Below, in pieces: positions 41,717 through 50,977 of a stretch of 64,000 bases of DNA. Source of the stretch: JAUNKE01 sp041853585. Its GTDB lineage: Bacteria; Bacillota; Clostridia; Peptostreptococcales; Filifactoraceae. Within the stretch, counting starts at the first letter, position 1. Each line of letters opens with the position of its first letter. A program made the position numbers and the translations under genes. Location of the stretch: NCBI GenBank assembly GCA_041853585.1, contig JBGZSM010000089.1, forward strand, positions 1-64,000, given 5' to 3'. The notes below the pieces were generated by a model that ran no database searches, had not been told where the DNA came from, and worked only from the letters and a program-made list of their open reading frames with translations.

Positions 41717-42565
41717 TTATATTTTGTTAACAAGATCAAAAACCTCTTGTATGACGAAATCCGGGGTGGATGCACCCGCAACAATTCCAACATAGTTTAG
41801 ATTTTTGATTTTTTCTATGTCCAAATCCTCAACTGTCTCAATCAAAAAAGTCATACAATGTTTTCTGCAAATCTCGGCAAGCTTCAAAGTGTTTGAACTT
41901 TTTTTACCGCCCACCACAATCATTGCATCCACTTTTTTTGAAAGATCTTCGGCTGAATCCTGTCTTTGTTTTGTTGCATAACAAATGGTATTACAAAATT
42001 CGACATCATCCAGTTTCTCTTTTAGAATTTTTTCGATTTGTTGGAAACTCTCTTGCTTAAATGTTGTCTGAACCACTACGAGATATTTTCTGCTGCATAA
42101 ACCTTGAAATTGATTTGCTTCCTCAATCGAATTGATAATGGTGTGCGCTTTGTCTATCCAACCGCTTATACCAATTATCTCCGGATGATTTTTATCGCCA
42201 ATAATGATTATTTCATACCCTTTATTAGACCCTTCAAAAACAATTTTTTGTATTTTTTTTACGAACGGACATGTTGCGTCAACAATGGCAATACCTTTAT
42301 CATTCATTGTATCATAAAAGTGCTTAGCTAGTCCATGACTTCTTATAATTGCGAAGGAATTTTTTTTCATTTTATCCAAATCTTCTTCGATAATCAACCC
42401 TTTTTCGGTCAATTTGTCCATCGCCTGATCATTGTGAATGAGCGGGCCGATGGCATAAATCGTGTCGTCGGTTGATTGCAACTGCTGATTTGTGATTTCC
42501 ATTGCACGATTCACTCCATAGCAAAATCCGCTATGTTTTGCAATTTCGACTCTAATTCTCCTCAA
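41717..42565 (-). CDS. ispH: 4-hydroxy-3-methylbut-2-enyl diphosphate reductase
   Basis: IspH (LytB) is the last enzyme of the MEP pathway, making isopentenyl and dimethylallyl diphosphate with an iron-sulfur cluster. The three cluster cysteines are in HSGFCYGVNRAM, DATCPFVKKIQ and CNTICYATKQRQ, and the length (~282) is normal. No ATG fits the start. The TTG at 42565 is inside the end of plsC and directly follows AAAGGAG, a tight spacing, so the exact start is unsure. It feeds the prenyl synthase at 2039-2923. Confidence 0.94.
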   Translation of the reverse strand: MRRIRVEIAKHSGFCYGVNRAMEITNQQLQSTDDTIYAIGPLIHNDQAMDKLTEKGLIIEEDLDKMKKNSFAIIRSHGLAKHFYDTMNDKGIAIVDATCPFVKKIQKIVFEGSNKGYEIIIIGDKNHPEIIGISGWIDKAHTIINSIEEANQFQGLCSRKYLVVVQTTFKQESFQQIEKILKEKLDDVEFCNTICYATKQRQDSAEDLSKKVDAMIVVGGKKSSNTLKLAEICRKHCMTFLIETVEDLDIEKIKNLNYVGIVAGASTPDFVIQEVFDLVNKI

Positions 42566-43124
42566 CTCCTTTATAAATCGTTTCTAATAAAATATTGGAT
42601 GTTTTTTCATAATCCAATCCGTCCTCTAAATATAGTTCCGGATCAAAAGTCGGCAAAATATTGACCTTAATTTTTGAAAAAGGTCGATAGGTCGCCGTAA
42701 TCGCCACCGGCAAAATTTGTACCTTTGAGCGATGAGCCAACATGACCGCACCGGATTTCGCATCGACATTCGCATCTTTGCCCGTCGTTCTCGTGCCTTC
42801 CGGAAAGAGTCCGAGAATGTCCCCTCTTTTGAGTACGCTCAAACTTTTTTTAATAGCGGAAATGTCGTTGGTTCCTCTTTCGACTTTGATGGTTTTGACC
42901 GATTCGAACAGCCATTTTGTAAATTTGGTTCGAAACAGCTCCGCTTTTGCCATAAAATGAATTGGCCTTTTGGTGATGAAGGAAATGATAATCGGGTCGA
43001 AGATGGCAGTATGATTCCCCACGACGACAAATGCTCCTTCGGGTATATTTTCATAGCCTGTGATTTGCAATCGATAGATGATGGCGACAATCACACGACA
43101 AATTCCTTTTAATGCATAGTACAT
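42552..43124 (-). CDS. plsC: 1-acyl-sn-glycerol-3-phosphate acyltransferase
   Basis: This 190-residue PlsC transfers an acyl chain to lysophosphatidic acid in phospholipid synthesis at the membrane. The catalytic motif is GNHTAIFDPIII (NHx4D) and the substrate-binding block is LGLFPEGTRTTG. A hydrophobic N-terminus anchors it. It overlaps cmk by 16 bp and ispH by 14 bp, a strongly coupled set. Confidence 0.94.
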   Translation of the reverse strand: MYYALKGICRVIVAIIYRLQITGYENIPEGAFVVVGNHTAIFDPIIISFITKRPIHFMAKAELFRTKFTKWLFESVKTIKVERGTNDISAIKKSLSVLKRGDILGLFPEGTRTTGKDANVDAKSGAVMLAHRSKVQILPVAITATYRPFSKIKVNILPTFDPELYLEDGLDYEKTSNILLETIYKGVEEN

Positions 43125-43783
43125 AATTTCACTCGCTCTTTATATAATTCTTCTATTTTCTCTACCACTTCATCGACGGATAAATTGCTCGTGTCAATTT
43201 CAATTGCGTCTTCCGCTTTTTTGAGCGGCGACATTTCTCGGGTCGAGTCAAAAATATCCCTCGCCTCTATTTGCTCGGCAATCTCTTGAAGATTGCTCTG
43301 CTTGATTCCGCGTCTTTCGTTTTGACAAAAGCGTCTGTTCGCTCTGGACTGAATATCCGCCGTGAGAAAAATTTTCAAAATCGCTTGCGGAAATAACACC
43401 GTTCCGATATCTCGGCCGTCCATGACCGACGGATTGTTTTTGCCGAGCTCGATTTGTTGTCGCATCAGATATTCTCTCACGATGGGATTGGCGGAAACTT
43501 TCGAAACGGCGGCATCGATTTGAGGTGTTCGAATTTCATCGCCGAGCACACGACCGTCCATGCAAAGATTGTCCTCGCAATAAGCAAAACCGGTTTGTGA
43601 CAAAATTTTCTTCAACTGCTCCTCGTCTCTCAAATCGAGATTTCCCACCTTGTAGGTAACGGCGCGGTACATCGCTCCCGTATCGATATAAAGCAATTTG
43701 AGTTTTTGAGCCAATTTTTTGGATACTGTACTTTTGCCGGAGCCGGATGGTCCGTCGATGGCGATGACATTATTTGTTATCAT
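43109..43783 (-). CDS. cmk: Cytidylate kinase
   Basis: This 224-residue Cmk phosphorylates CMP and dCMP. The P-loop is VIAIDGPSGSGKSTVSKKLA, followed by YIDTGAMYRAVTY and VMDGRDIGTVLFPQA, which are strong family marks, and a lid segment with Arg residues (IQSRANRRFCQNERR). It overlaps the RpiR-type regulator gene by 14 bp and plsC by 16 bp. The order cmk-plsC-ispH-S1 is conserved in clostridia. Confidence 0.96.
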   Translation of the reverse strand: MITNNVIAIDGPSGSGKSTVSKKLAQKLKLLYIDTGAMYRAVTYKVGNLDLRDEEQLKKILSQTGFAYCEDNLCMDGRVLGDEIRTPQIDAAVSKVSANPIVREYLMRQQIELGKNNPSVMDGRDIGTVLFPQAILKIFLTADIQSRANRRFCQNERRGIKQSNLQEIAEQIEARDIFDSTREMSPLKKAEDAIEIDTSNLSVDEVVEKIEELYKERVKLCTMH

Positions 43784-44636
43784 AGATTCTATACTCTTTC
43801 CATATTTTTTCTAATTTGTCGAAGGATGTTTTGATTTCGGATTTTTTTCGCATGCCGACGGACACGATAAGGGCATTGGCAACGCTGAACGGTGCGACCA
43901 ACGAATCGACAAAGGAAGCCATATTGCTGCGGGCAATCAAAATATCGGAAGAAAGCTCCGAAATCGGCGCCAACTTGCTGTCCGTTATCGAAATGATATT
44001 CGCTCCCTGCTCCTTCGCATACTCAAGCAGCTCATAAGTTCTTGTCGAATAGCGCGGAAAACTGATTCCGATTACCAAATCGTCCTCGGTGACTTTGAGA
44101 ATTTGTTCAAATACATCCGAAATACCGTAATTTACCAAAACCACATTGTCCAAAATGAAGTTGAGATAAAATGCGAGATATTCCCCCAGCGTCGCCGAGC
44201 TTCTCAGACCGACGATGTATATTTTTTTGGCATGGATGATTTTATTGATGGCACTCTCAAACGCATCGGGGTCGATATCGTCCAAAGTTCCTTTGATATT
44301 TTCGATGTCCGCGCGCAAAACTTTTTTCAAAGTCGTGAAGTCGTTGGAGTATTCCTTGGACATTTCCACACGCTGCACCGTCGTCAACTTGGTTTTGATA
44401 AGCTCCTGTAAAGATTTTTGGAGCTCGGGATAGCCCGAAAAACCGAGTGCGTTGGCAAATCGAACAACCGTCGATTCGCTGACTCCGACAGTATCTCCGA
44501 GTTTTGCCGCCGTCATAAACGCCACCTTGTCGTAATCCGATAAAATAAATTGTGCTATTATTTTCTGTCCTTTGCTTAACTTTGAAAATTCGTTTTGGAT
44601 TAAGTTGATTAAATCCATATTATCGCTCTTTGACAT
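43770..44636 (-). CDS. MurR/RpiR family transcriptional regulator
   Basis: This 288-residue regulator has an N-terminal HTH_6 domain (SKLSKGQKIIAQFILSDYDK, then AKLGDTVGVSESTVVRFANA) and a C-terminal SIS domain (~120-260; KKIYIVGLRSSATLGEYLAF and VIGISFPRYSTRTYELLEYA) that binds phosphosugars. Such regulators usually control sugar or amino-sugar genes near them. None is adjacent here, so its targets are elsewhere or it now sits passively between mutS2 and cmk, with which it is translationally coupled. Confidence 0.9.
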   Translation of the reverse strand: MSKSDNMDLINLIQNEFSKLSKGQKIIAQFILSDYDKVAFMTAAKLGDTVGVSESTVVRFANALGFSGYPELQKSLQELIKTKLTTVQRVEMSKEYSNDFTTLKKVLRADIENIKGTLDDIDPDAFESAINKIIHAKKIYIVGLRSSATLGEYLAFYLNFILDNVVLVNYGISDVFEQILKVTEDDLVIGISFPRYSTRTYELLEYAKEQGANIISITDSKLAPISELSSDILIARSNMASFVDSLVAPFSVANALIVSVGMRKKSEIKTSFDKLEKIWKEYRIYDNK

Positions 44637-44657
44637 AGTTCACCATCACTTCTTATT

Positions 44658-47027
44658 TTATTTGAAATTAACAATTGTAACACCCTGTCCGCCTTCGCCG
44701 TAGCTTCCCGCTCGAGCGGATTTAATATATTTAATGGACTTGAGCATTTTTTCAACTCCTTTTTTGAGTACGCCCGTTCCCATTCCATGAATTACAGTTA
44801 CCGTCTGCATATTCGACAAATACGCATCGTCCAGATATTTTGTAAGCTCGTCCATCGCCTGCTCCAAATCCATGCCGCGAAGATCCACGCTGGATGAAAT
44901 CGACATCGCTTTGCTCTTGTAAATTTTGCCCGCGCCGCTTGGAGAAGATTTGCTCTCCTTCGGTTTTTCCGCGCGTTCCAAAACCGACATCGGCACATTG
45001 ATTTTCATATTGTCCATCTGAACCACCGCTTGTTTTTTTCGCGAATCGACGCTCACGATGGTGGCATTGCGCTGAAAACTTGTGATAAAGACAGTTGCTC
45101 CGACGACGATTTCTTCTTCGGACAACAACGCATCGCTCTCCTTGATGGCGATGAGGTCTTCCCGAACTCCGAAATGCTCATCGAGTCCCGCCATCTCTCG
45201 TCGAAGTCGCTCAATCTCCTGATTGTCCAAATGATGCGATTTCTTTTCGATTTTTCGGAGGCTCGCCACGATTTCTTCACTTTGCAGCTTGGCGTCCTTT
45301 ACAATTTTCTGCGCTTCTTTTTTCGCTTCCTTTATAATACGCTCCCGATTGCTCTCGAGTTGCCGCTCTTTGCGCTCTAAATTGCTGAGTCGTCCTTTGA
45401 TGTTTTCGCTCGTCAGATGAATCGTTTCTTTTTCACGCTCGATGGCGCGACGGTCTTTCTCGATTTTGAGCAAAATTTCTTCCATGCGAATCGTATCTTC
45501 GCTCAGATGAAGCTTCGCCTTGTCGATAATCTCCTGACTCAATCCTAATTTCATCGAGATGTAAAAAGCATTGGATTTACCCGGCACGCCAATCAGCAGC
45601 CGATAAGTCGGACCGAGCGTTTCAACATCAAATTCGACGCTGGCATTCTCGACGGACTCGGTGTTGAGCGCATAATTTTTGAGATTGCTGTAATGCGTGG
45701 TCGCGATCGTCGTCGCCTTCTTTTCTTTCAAAAATTCGAGAATCGAAATGGCGAGTGCGGAGCCTTCATCCGGGTCGGTTCCCGAGCCGAGCTCGTCCAA
45801 AAGAAGCAGGCTATGTTTGCTGACCTTTTCTAAAATCCGCACGATGTTGACCATATGCGATGAAAAAGTGGACAGATTTTGGCTGATGCTCTGCTCGTCC
45901 CCGATATCCGAAAAGATATCGTCAAATACATACATGCTGCTCCCAAAATCACAAGGAATATGAAGTCCCGCTTGAAACATCAGCGAAAGCAAGCCGACTG
46001 TTTTGAGCGTGACGGTCTTTCCGCCGGTATTGGGACCCGTAATTACCAAAGTGTTATAACGATCGCCGATCATCAGATTGAGCGGCACGACGGTTTGCGG
46101 GTCGAGCAGCGGATGTCTCGCATTTTTGAGACGAATGATTTTATTTTTATTGATTTTCGGAGAAATCGCATTGATTTGCACCGAAAACTTTCCTTTTCCC
46201 ATGACAAAATCTATTTCCGCAAGCAATTGTTGATTACGCAAAATACTTTGAGCATATCCACCGACTTCGTTGGAAAGCATCATCAGAATTCGCTCGATTT
46301 CATCTTTTTCGCTTTGGCTCAAAATCCGAAGCTGATTGTTCATCTCAACCACGACCATCGGCTCCATAAAAATGGTCGCGCCCGAAGAAGAAGTGTCGTG
46401 AACGATTCCCTGAAAGTTCGAGCGATATTCCGCTTTGACAGGAATAACATATCGATCCTGTCTTTGCGTGACGATGGTATCTTGCAGATATTTTGAAGTT
46501 GCTTCGGAGGAAACGATTTGATTGAGCTTGTTTTTGATTCGCTCCTTCGTCATTTGCATTTCGCGCCGAATTCTGCGCAATTCGGGACTCGCATTGTCCG
46601 AAATTTCTTCCTCCGAAATAATCGCGTCAAAAATTTGAGTTTCAAGCGCAATATTGGAATAGAGTTCTTCCGCCCGCTCCTTCATCAGCGGCAAATCCTC
46701 GCGCGTCGCCAATTTGTCGGCGATGATTCGAGCCGAGCGCAAATTGTTCGCTGCGGAAAGCAGAGACATCGGGTCGATTCGCGCGCCGATTTCAGCCAGC
46801 TTGAGTTTATCTGAAATATTTTTCAAATTATACACGCTGACATTGGCGCCTTCGATAATCAGCTTTTGCGCCTCCGAAGTCTCCTCCTGCAATCGATTAA
46901 CTTCATCCGCATCGGAGCTTGCAACCAAATTGTGAGCAATCTCCTTGCCCAAATCGGTGTTGATGCGCTCCGACAAAAGCTCGATGACTTTATGAAATTC
47001 TAAATTTGAAATTGATTTTTTGTCCAT
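44658..47027 (-). CDS. mutS2: Endonuclease MutS2
   Basis: This 789-residue MutS2 has the core and clamp domains, the ATPase with Walker A ITGPNTGGKTVTLKTVG and Walker B LLLDELGSGTDPDEGSALA, a coiled region rich in Glu and Arg, and a C-terminal Smr nuclease domain with SVDLRGMDLEQAMDELTKYL and VIHGMGTGVLKKGV. It lacks the mismatch-recognition domain of MutS. MutS2 suppresses recombination and, in Bacillus, helps rescue collided ribosomes. Length is typical. It follows the U32 gene by 2 bp. Confidence 0.96.
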   Translation of the reverse strand: MDKKSISNLEFHKVIELLSERINTDLGKEIAHNLVASSDADEVNRLQEETSEAQKLIIEGANVSVYNLKNISDKLKLAEIGARIDPMSLLSAANNLRSARIIADKLATREDLPLMKERAEELYSNIALETQIFDAIISEEEISDNASPELRRIRREMQMTKERIKNKLNQIVSSEATSKYLQDTIVTQRQDRYVIPVKAEYRSNFQGIVHDTSSSGATIFMEPMVVVEMNNQLRILSQSEKDEIERILMMLSNEVGGYAQSILRNQQLLAEIDFVMGKGKFSVQINAISPKINKNKIIRLKNARHPLLDPQTVVPLNLMIGDRYNTLVITGPNTGGKTVTLKTVGLLSLMFQAGLHIPCDFGSSMYVFDDIFSDIGDEQSISQNLSTFSSHMVNIVRILEKVSKHSLLLLDELGSGTDPDEGSALAISILEFLKEKKATTIATTHYSNLKNYALNTESVENASVEFDVETLGPTYRLLIGVPGKSNAFYISMKLGLSQEIIDKAKLHLSEDTIRMEEILLKIEKDRRAIEREKETIHLTSENIKGRLSNLERKERQLESNRERIIKEAKKEAQKIVKDAKLQSEEIVASLRKIEKKSHHLDNQEIERLRREMAGLDEHFGVREDLIAIKESDALLSEEEIVVGATVFITSFQRNATIVSVDSRKKQAVVQMDNMKINVPMSVLERAEKPKESKSSPSGAGKIYKSKAMSISSSVDLRGMDLEQAMDELTKYLDDAYLSNMQTVTVIHGMGTGVLKKGVEKMLKSIKYIKSARAGSYGEGGQGVTIVNFK

Positions 47028-47029
47028 AG

Positions 47030-49405
47030 TTATTTTCCTAAATATCCTGCAATCAATTGTTTGGTTTGTTTTTTATCCTCATGAAGCAGGTCGATTCGAT
47101 ATTTTGTGAGCGCATAATCCTTCGCTCTCGAAAGTGTCGATGAAAAATCCAGCGCCTGCTCGCCCATCAACTGCATTCGGCAAAACATATCGCGAGCAAT
47201 CGTGATTTTTACATTCCCGTCATCCGACAACAGTTTCGCTCCATCGACCTGACAGCTTGGACAAATCGTCTTCTTTTTATAAGGACAATATTCCGTCACC
47301 ATCAAAGCCGGATGAATATATAAAGGATATTCCGCCCAATTTGGGATGACATCCTCCGAATATTTTTGCATAAAAGGATGCTCCAAGCTGATTGTCGCCG
47401 TGTCGATGAAACCGAGCGATTCAATTTGTGCAAAAGTATAGGAATTATAGGCGTTGAAATAATAATCCAAATGAATTTTGCGTTCAATCGAATGTGCTTT
47501 ATAAAAAACCGCTACTTTTTTTGCAAAGCCCAAGCTCGTCGTCAAAAGATTCGGCCGGTATTCTTCTATTATATGCATCAGCTCATCAATCTGCGAATCT
47601 TTGAGCATAATCGGCGTCATATAAAATGCGTCGAGCGAAAGTTCTTCGGCATAGAGATACAGCTCGATGCTGTCCGTATAAACATGTCGAATGCCCATCT
47701 CCTGACAGGCTCGAATTTGCTCCTGATTTCTGCAACGAATGTGAAACATTTCCACGCTCAAATTTTTCGTAGGGAAATGTTGCGACTGATTATTTTCTGC
47801 TTTCTGCTCGTTTGAGTTTTCGTTTTTATTTGGAATATCAATAGTTTCACTTTTTGCATCCAAGGCAGAAAACGCATTTGTATTGCGTTCCTCTGAAATA
47901 TTTCTGATATATAATTTCTTTCTTTTTTCATTTATCAGAAGCAGGGCATTTCTTCTTAAACTGTTAAGCGTCGATTTTTTAAGAAAAATACCGTCGTCCA
48001 TCTGAATGTCAAAATTGACGAATCGATACGGCTCGCTCTCCGTCTTGCTTAGCTGCGTAGTGATTTCTTCATCGCTCAAACTTTTGGTCAACGCATCTTG
48101 TGCTTTTTCGGATTCTTCGACATAAAGAATATGATTGTTGCGATTATCCCAAACCTCAATTCTCGGAAAATCATCGCGTCGCACGGACACTTTTGCAAAA
48201 AGCGCCGTCTTGATATTTTCTGCACGAATGCTGTCGCTCGCCATCTGCAGAAGATTTTTGTCACTCGTTTTGCGAACGACATCCCCTACTTTCGCTCGTC
48301 CGATAAAATCAATCGTTATCGTCTGATTCTTGTAGGCTTTCTCAACTTGATTTTTGCCCACAAAAATGCGGCCGATATGCTCGCCGAGACTCAGCCCGTC
48401 GCCTTTACTCACTTCCTGCTCGAGTAAAATGTCGAGCTTTTTATTTTTGCTGTCAATATTCGTGATTTTTCCAATCGGCACACCGATGTTGTTGGGCGTT
48501 TTGTTGTTGACGAGATTTTTCGGCAAATCACCAAGAATGAATCCCCTCGTAAATTCGCGATTGAAAATGCTCGCCATATCCCGCTCCAAACGCGCCAAGT
48601 CAATTGCCTTATTGTTCATCAGCGCATCGATTGCCTGACGATAGCTGCGTACGACCGTTGCCACATATTCCGGCCTTTTCATACGACCTTCAATTTTGAG
48701 CGAATATACCCCGTTTTCAATGATTTGTTTCAAATCTTTGATGGTGCACAAATCTTTTGTGCTCAAAAAATGACTTACCGGTAAACCGCCCTTGTCGAAA
48801 TGATATTTCTTTCGACAAGGCTGCGCACATGCGCCTTGATTGCTTGAGCGTCCGCCATTCGCAAAGCTGAACAGACATTTTCCGCTGTACGATACACAAA
48901 GCGCCCCATGTACGAAGGCTTCAATTTCGAGTCCGGTTTTCTCCTGCATTCGCCGAATTTCTTCCGCCGTATTTTCACGAGCGACAACGATTCGGCTGAA
49001 ACCGAGACTTTTGTAAAAGAGCGCATCTTCCGAATTGGCAATGCTCATCTGTGTCGAAGCATGGATTTCCAAATCGGGATAGTGGCGATGCACATAGGAT
49101 GCCAATCCGACATCCTGCAAGATGACGGCATCCACATCCTGACGGTACAGAAAATCGATAAAAGCGATGCAGTCGTCAAAGTCCTTGTCTTCTATCAGCG
49201 TGTTGACGGCGACATAAATTTTTACATCACGAATATGCGCATACTCAACCGCGCGGATAATTTCTTCATTTGAAAAATTACCGGCAAAGGCACGCGCGCC
49301 AAATTGACTGCCCCCGATATATACCGCATCGGCTCCGTTTTGAACGGCAGCCACAAGCGATTCGAAAGTTCCGGCGGGAGCAAGCAGCTCGATACGATTT
49401 ATCAT
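47030..49405 (-). CDS. U32 family protein with C-terminal DUF3656-like domain (RlhA-like)
   Basis: This 791-residue U32 protein has the N-terminal catalytic-type domain (IELLAPAGTFESLVAAVQNG) with AFVHGALCVSYSGKCLFS and GACAQPCRKKY, the four cysteines for an iron-sulfur cluster. A long C-terminal extension contains the DUF3656-type region seen in E. coli RlhA, which hydroxylates 23S rRNA cytidine 2501. An RNA hydroxylase role is therefore more likely than a peptidase. A low-complexity Glu/Asn/Gln linker lies near residues 510-540. A CPYKKKTICPSC pair sits near the C-terminus. It overlaps zapA by 4 bp. Confidence 0.85.
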   Translation of the reverse strand: MINRIELLAPAGTFESLVAAVQNGADAVYIGGSQFGARAFAGNFSNEEIIRAVEYAHIRDVKIYVAVNTLIEDKDFDDCIAFIDFLYRQDVDAVILQDVGLASYVHRHYPDLEIHASTQMSIANSEDALFYKSLGFSRIVVARENTAEEIRRMQEKTGLEIEAFVHGALCVSYSGKCLFSFANGGRSSNQGACAQPCRKKYHFDKGGLPVSHFLSTKDLCTIKDLKQIIENGVYSLKIEGRMKRPEYVATVVRSYRQAIDALMNNKAIDLARLERDMASIFNREFTRGFILGDLPKNLVNNKTPNNIGVPIGKITNIDSKNKKLDILLEQEVSKGDGLSLGEHIGRIFVGKNQVEKAYKNQTITIDFIGRAKVGDVVRKTSDKNLLQMASDSIRAENIKTALFAKVSVRRDDFPRIEVWDNRNNHILYVEESEKAQDALTKSLSDEEITTQLSKTESEPYRFVNFDIQMDDGIFLKKSTLNSLRRNALLLINEKRKKLYIRNISEERNTNAFSALDAKSETIDIPNKNENSNEQKAENNQSQHFPTKNLSVEMFHIRCRNQEQIRACQEMGIRHVYTDSIELYLYAEELSLDAFYMTPIMLKDSQIDELMHIIEEYRPNLLTTSLGFAKKVAVFYKAHSIERKIHLDYYFNAYNSYTFAQIESLGFIDTATISLEHPFMQKYSEDVIPNWAEYPLYIHPALMVTEYCPYKKKTICPSCQVDGAKLLSDDGNVKITIARDMFCRMQLMGEQALDFSSTLSRAKDYALTKYRIDLLHEDKKQTKQLIAGYLGK

Positions 49406-49917
49406 ACGGTTCCTTTGAGCGCATCGTCGGTCAATGCCGTCAGCTCGATTTGTAAATTATAAATATCATTTTGGAATTGGTTGATCAGCTCGTTGAGTTT
49501 TTGGTTCTCCAAGACTCGATTGTCCAATTCCGCCTGTAAGTCGCTGATTTCTTTATTTTTTTCAAGCAAAATATTGTCGAGCTTTTGAATTCGCTCAAAC
49601 AACTTGTTGATGCTTTCGTTCTGTTCTTCAATCAAATCCGAATCTCTTTGCATCCAATCTTCCTGCTGCTCGTTGGAAGCCGAATAATTGATTTGCTCCA
49701 TCAACTCTTTATTTTTCTCTTTTTGTTTGAAATATTGGTCCGCAATATTGATGGATGCCAAGATGACCGGCGTCACATTATTGATTTTCGGTGATTTTTC
49801 AAGTGCGATTTTTATCTGCTCATCGACATGAGATGCAAGGCTTAGGATATAATCCTTCTCTTCATCTCCGGCAATCGAATATTCCTGATTTGCAATTTTT
49901 ACTACAATTTTATTCAT
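49402..49917 (-). CDS. zapA: Cell division protein ZapA
   Basis: This 171-residue ZapA-type protein has the small N-terminal FtsZ-binding domain (MNKIVVKIANQEYSIAGDEE, then LASHVDEQIKIALEK) and a long coiled coil up to the C-terminus, longer than in E. coli ZapA (~109). It promotes FtsZ bundling at mid-cell. The order zapA-U32-mutS2 is shared by many clostridia. No ribosome site problem is seen; GGAGGGG lies before the ATG. Confidence 0.88.
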   Translation of the reverse strand: MNKIVVKIANQEYSIAGDEEKDYILSLASHVDEQIKIALEKSPKINNVTPVILASINIADQYFKQKEKNKELMEQINYSASNEQQEDWMQRDSDLIEEQNESINKLFERIQKLDNILLEKNKEISDLQAELDNRVLENQKLNELINQFQNDIYNLQIELTALTDDALKGTV

Positions 49918-50038
49918 GGGTGACCTCCCCTCCTGTTTTCATTATCTCATATCGGAAAATATTTTTCAATCTTACTTAATCGAAAGCTCGCTTTGAAAAT
50001 ATTTCAAAATGCAAAAGCAAATTTTTATGCAACAAATA

Positions 50039-50977
50039 TTACTTTCTGTTTTTCCTGCTTTCTTTCGCCAGCTTGTTAATCAATTTTTTGTTAAATTCCA
50101 CCGCCGCATTGTAGCCCATAAATTTCTGACGCTGATTTCTTGCGGCGATTTCCAAAATAACCGCAATATTTCGCCCGGGCTTGACGGGCACCATAATGAG
50201 CGGAATCTTGACGCCTAAAATTTCCATATACTCTTCGTCCATTCCCAGACGGTCGTAATATTTGTTCTCATCCCAACTTTCAAGATAAGCCACCAAGTCG
50301 ATGGTCTTGCTCGGCTTGACCGCTCCGACTCCATACAGACTTTTGATATCCAACAAACCGATGCCGCGAATCTCCATCATATATTGCGTAATTTCCGGCG
50401 ATTGTCCGACGAGCATATCGTCTTCCAATTTTTTGATTTCAACCGCATCATCCGAGACCAGACGATGTCCTCTCTTAATCAGTTCCAGCGCCGCCTCGCT
50501 TTTTCCGATTCCGCTGTCTCCTTTGATTAAAATGCCCAAGCCGTCAACATCGACCAATACGCCATGCGTCACTTCGACCGGCGCGGTCTTGTTGTTGATA
50601 TAACCCGAAATTTTCGAAATAAACTTGGTTGTCGGCAAATCGCTTTGCACTAAAAATCGGTCATGCTTTTTTGCCAGCGCAATCATCTCTTCTGAAATTT
50701 TATGCCCTCTCGTGACACAGAGCATCGGAAAGTTGTATGTCATGAAAGTATCGAGTTTTTCAAGCTTCTCTTCATGAGACAGCGACTGCAGATAAGCATA
50801 TTCCACATTCCCGATTACTTGGATTCTTTCGTATGGAAAAAATTGGTAATAGCCGACCAGTTGCATGCCCGGTCGATTGATGTCGGATTCTTTGACGATT
50901 TTATCTTCCTTTGCGATATTGATGCAGTTCAGTTGCATCTCCCGTATCATTTCTAAAACTGAAACTTCCGTACTCAT
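50039..50977 (-). CDS. hprK: HPr kinase/phosphorylase
   Basis: HprK phosphorylates HPr at Ser46 in response to glycolytic intermediates and controls carbon catabolite repression. The 312-residue sequence has the P-loop IKGDSGIGKSEAALELIKRG, the following LVSDDAVEI, and the family signature EIRGIGLLDIKSLYGVGAV. Length is standard. The gene shares one base with the uvrC stop (TAATG). Its presence is a strong Bacillota marker. Confidence 0.97.
   Translation of the reverse strand: MSTEVSVLEMIREMQLNCINIAKEDKIVKESDINRPGMQLVGYYQFFPYERIQVIGNVEYAYLQSLSHEEKLEKLDTFMTYNFPMLCVTRGHKISEEMIALAKKHDRFLVQSDLPTTKFISKISGYINNKTAPVEVTHGVLVDVDGLGILIKGDSGIGKSEAALELIKRGHRLVSDDAVEIKKLEDDMLVGQSPEITQYMMEIRGIGLLDIKSLYGVGAVKPSKTIDLVAYLESWDENKYYDRLGMDEEYMEILGVKIPLIMVPVKPGRNIAVILEIAARNQRQKFMGYNAAVEFNKKLINKLAKESRKNRK

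Noticed and set aside
49918..50038. Gap between hprK and zapA as a regulatory region
   Set aside because: The 120 bp are AT-rich but show no hairpin with a T run and no clear -35/-10 pair.
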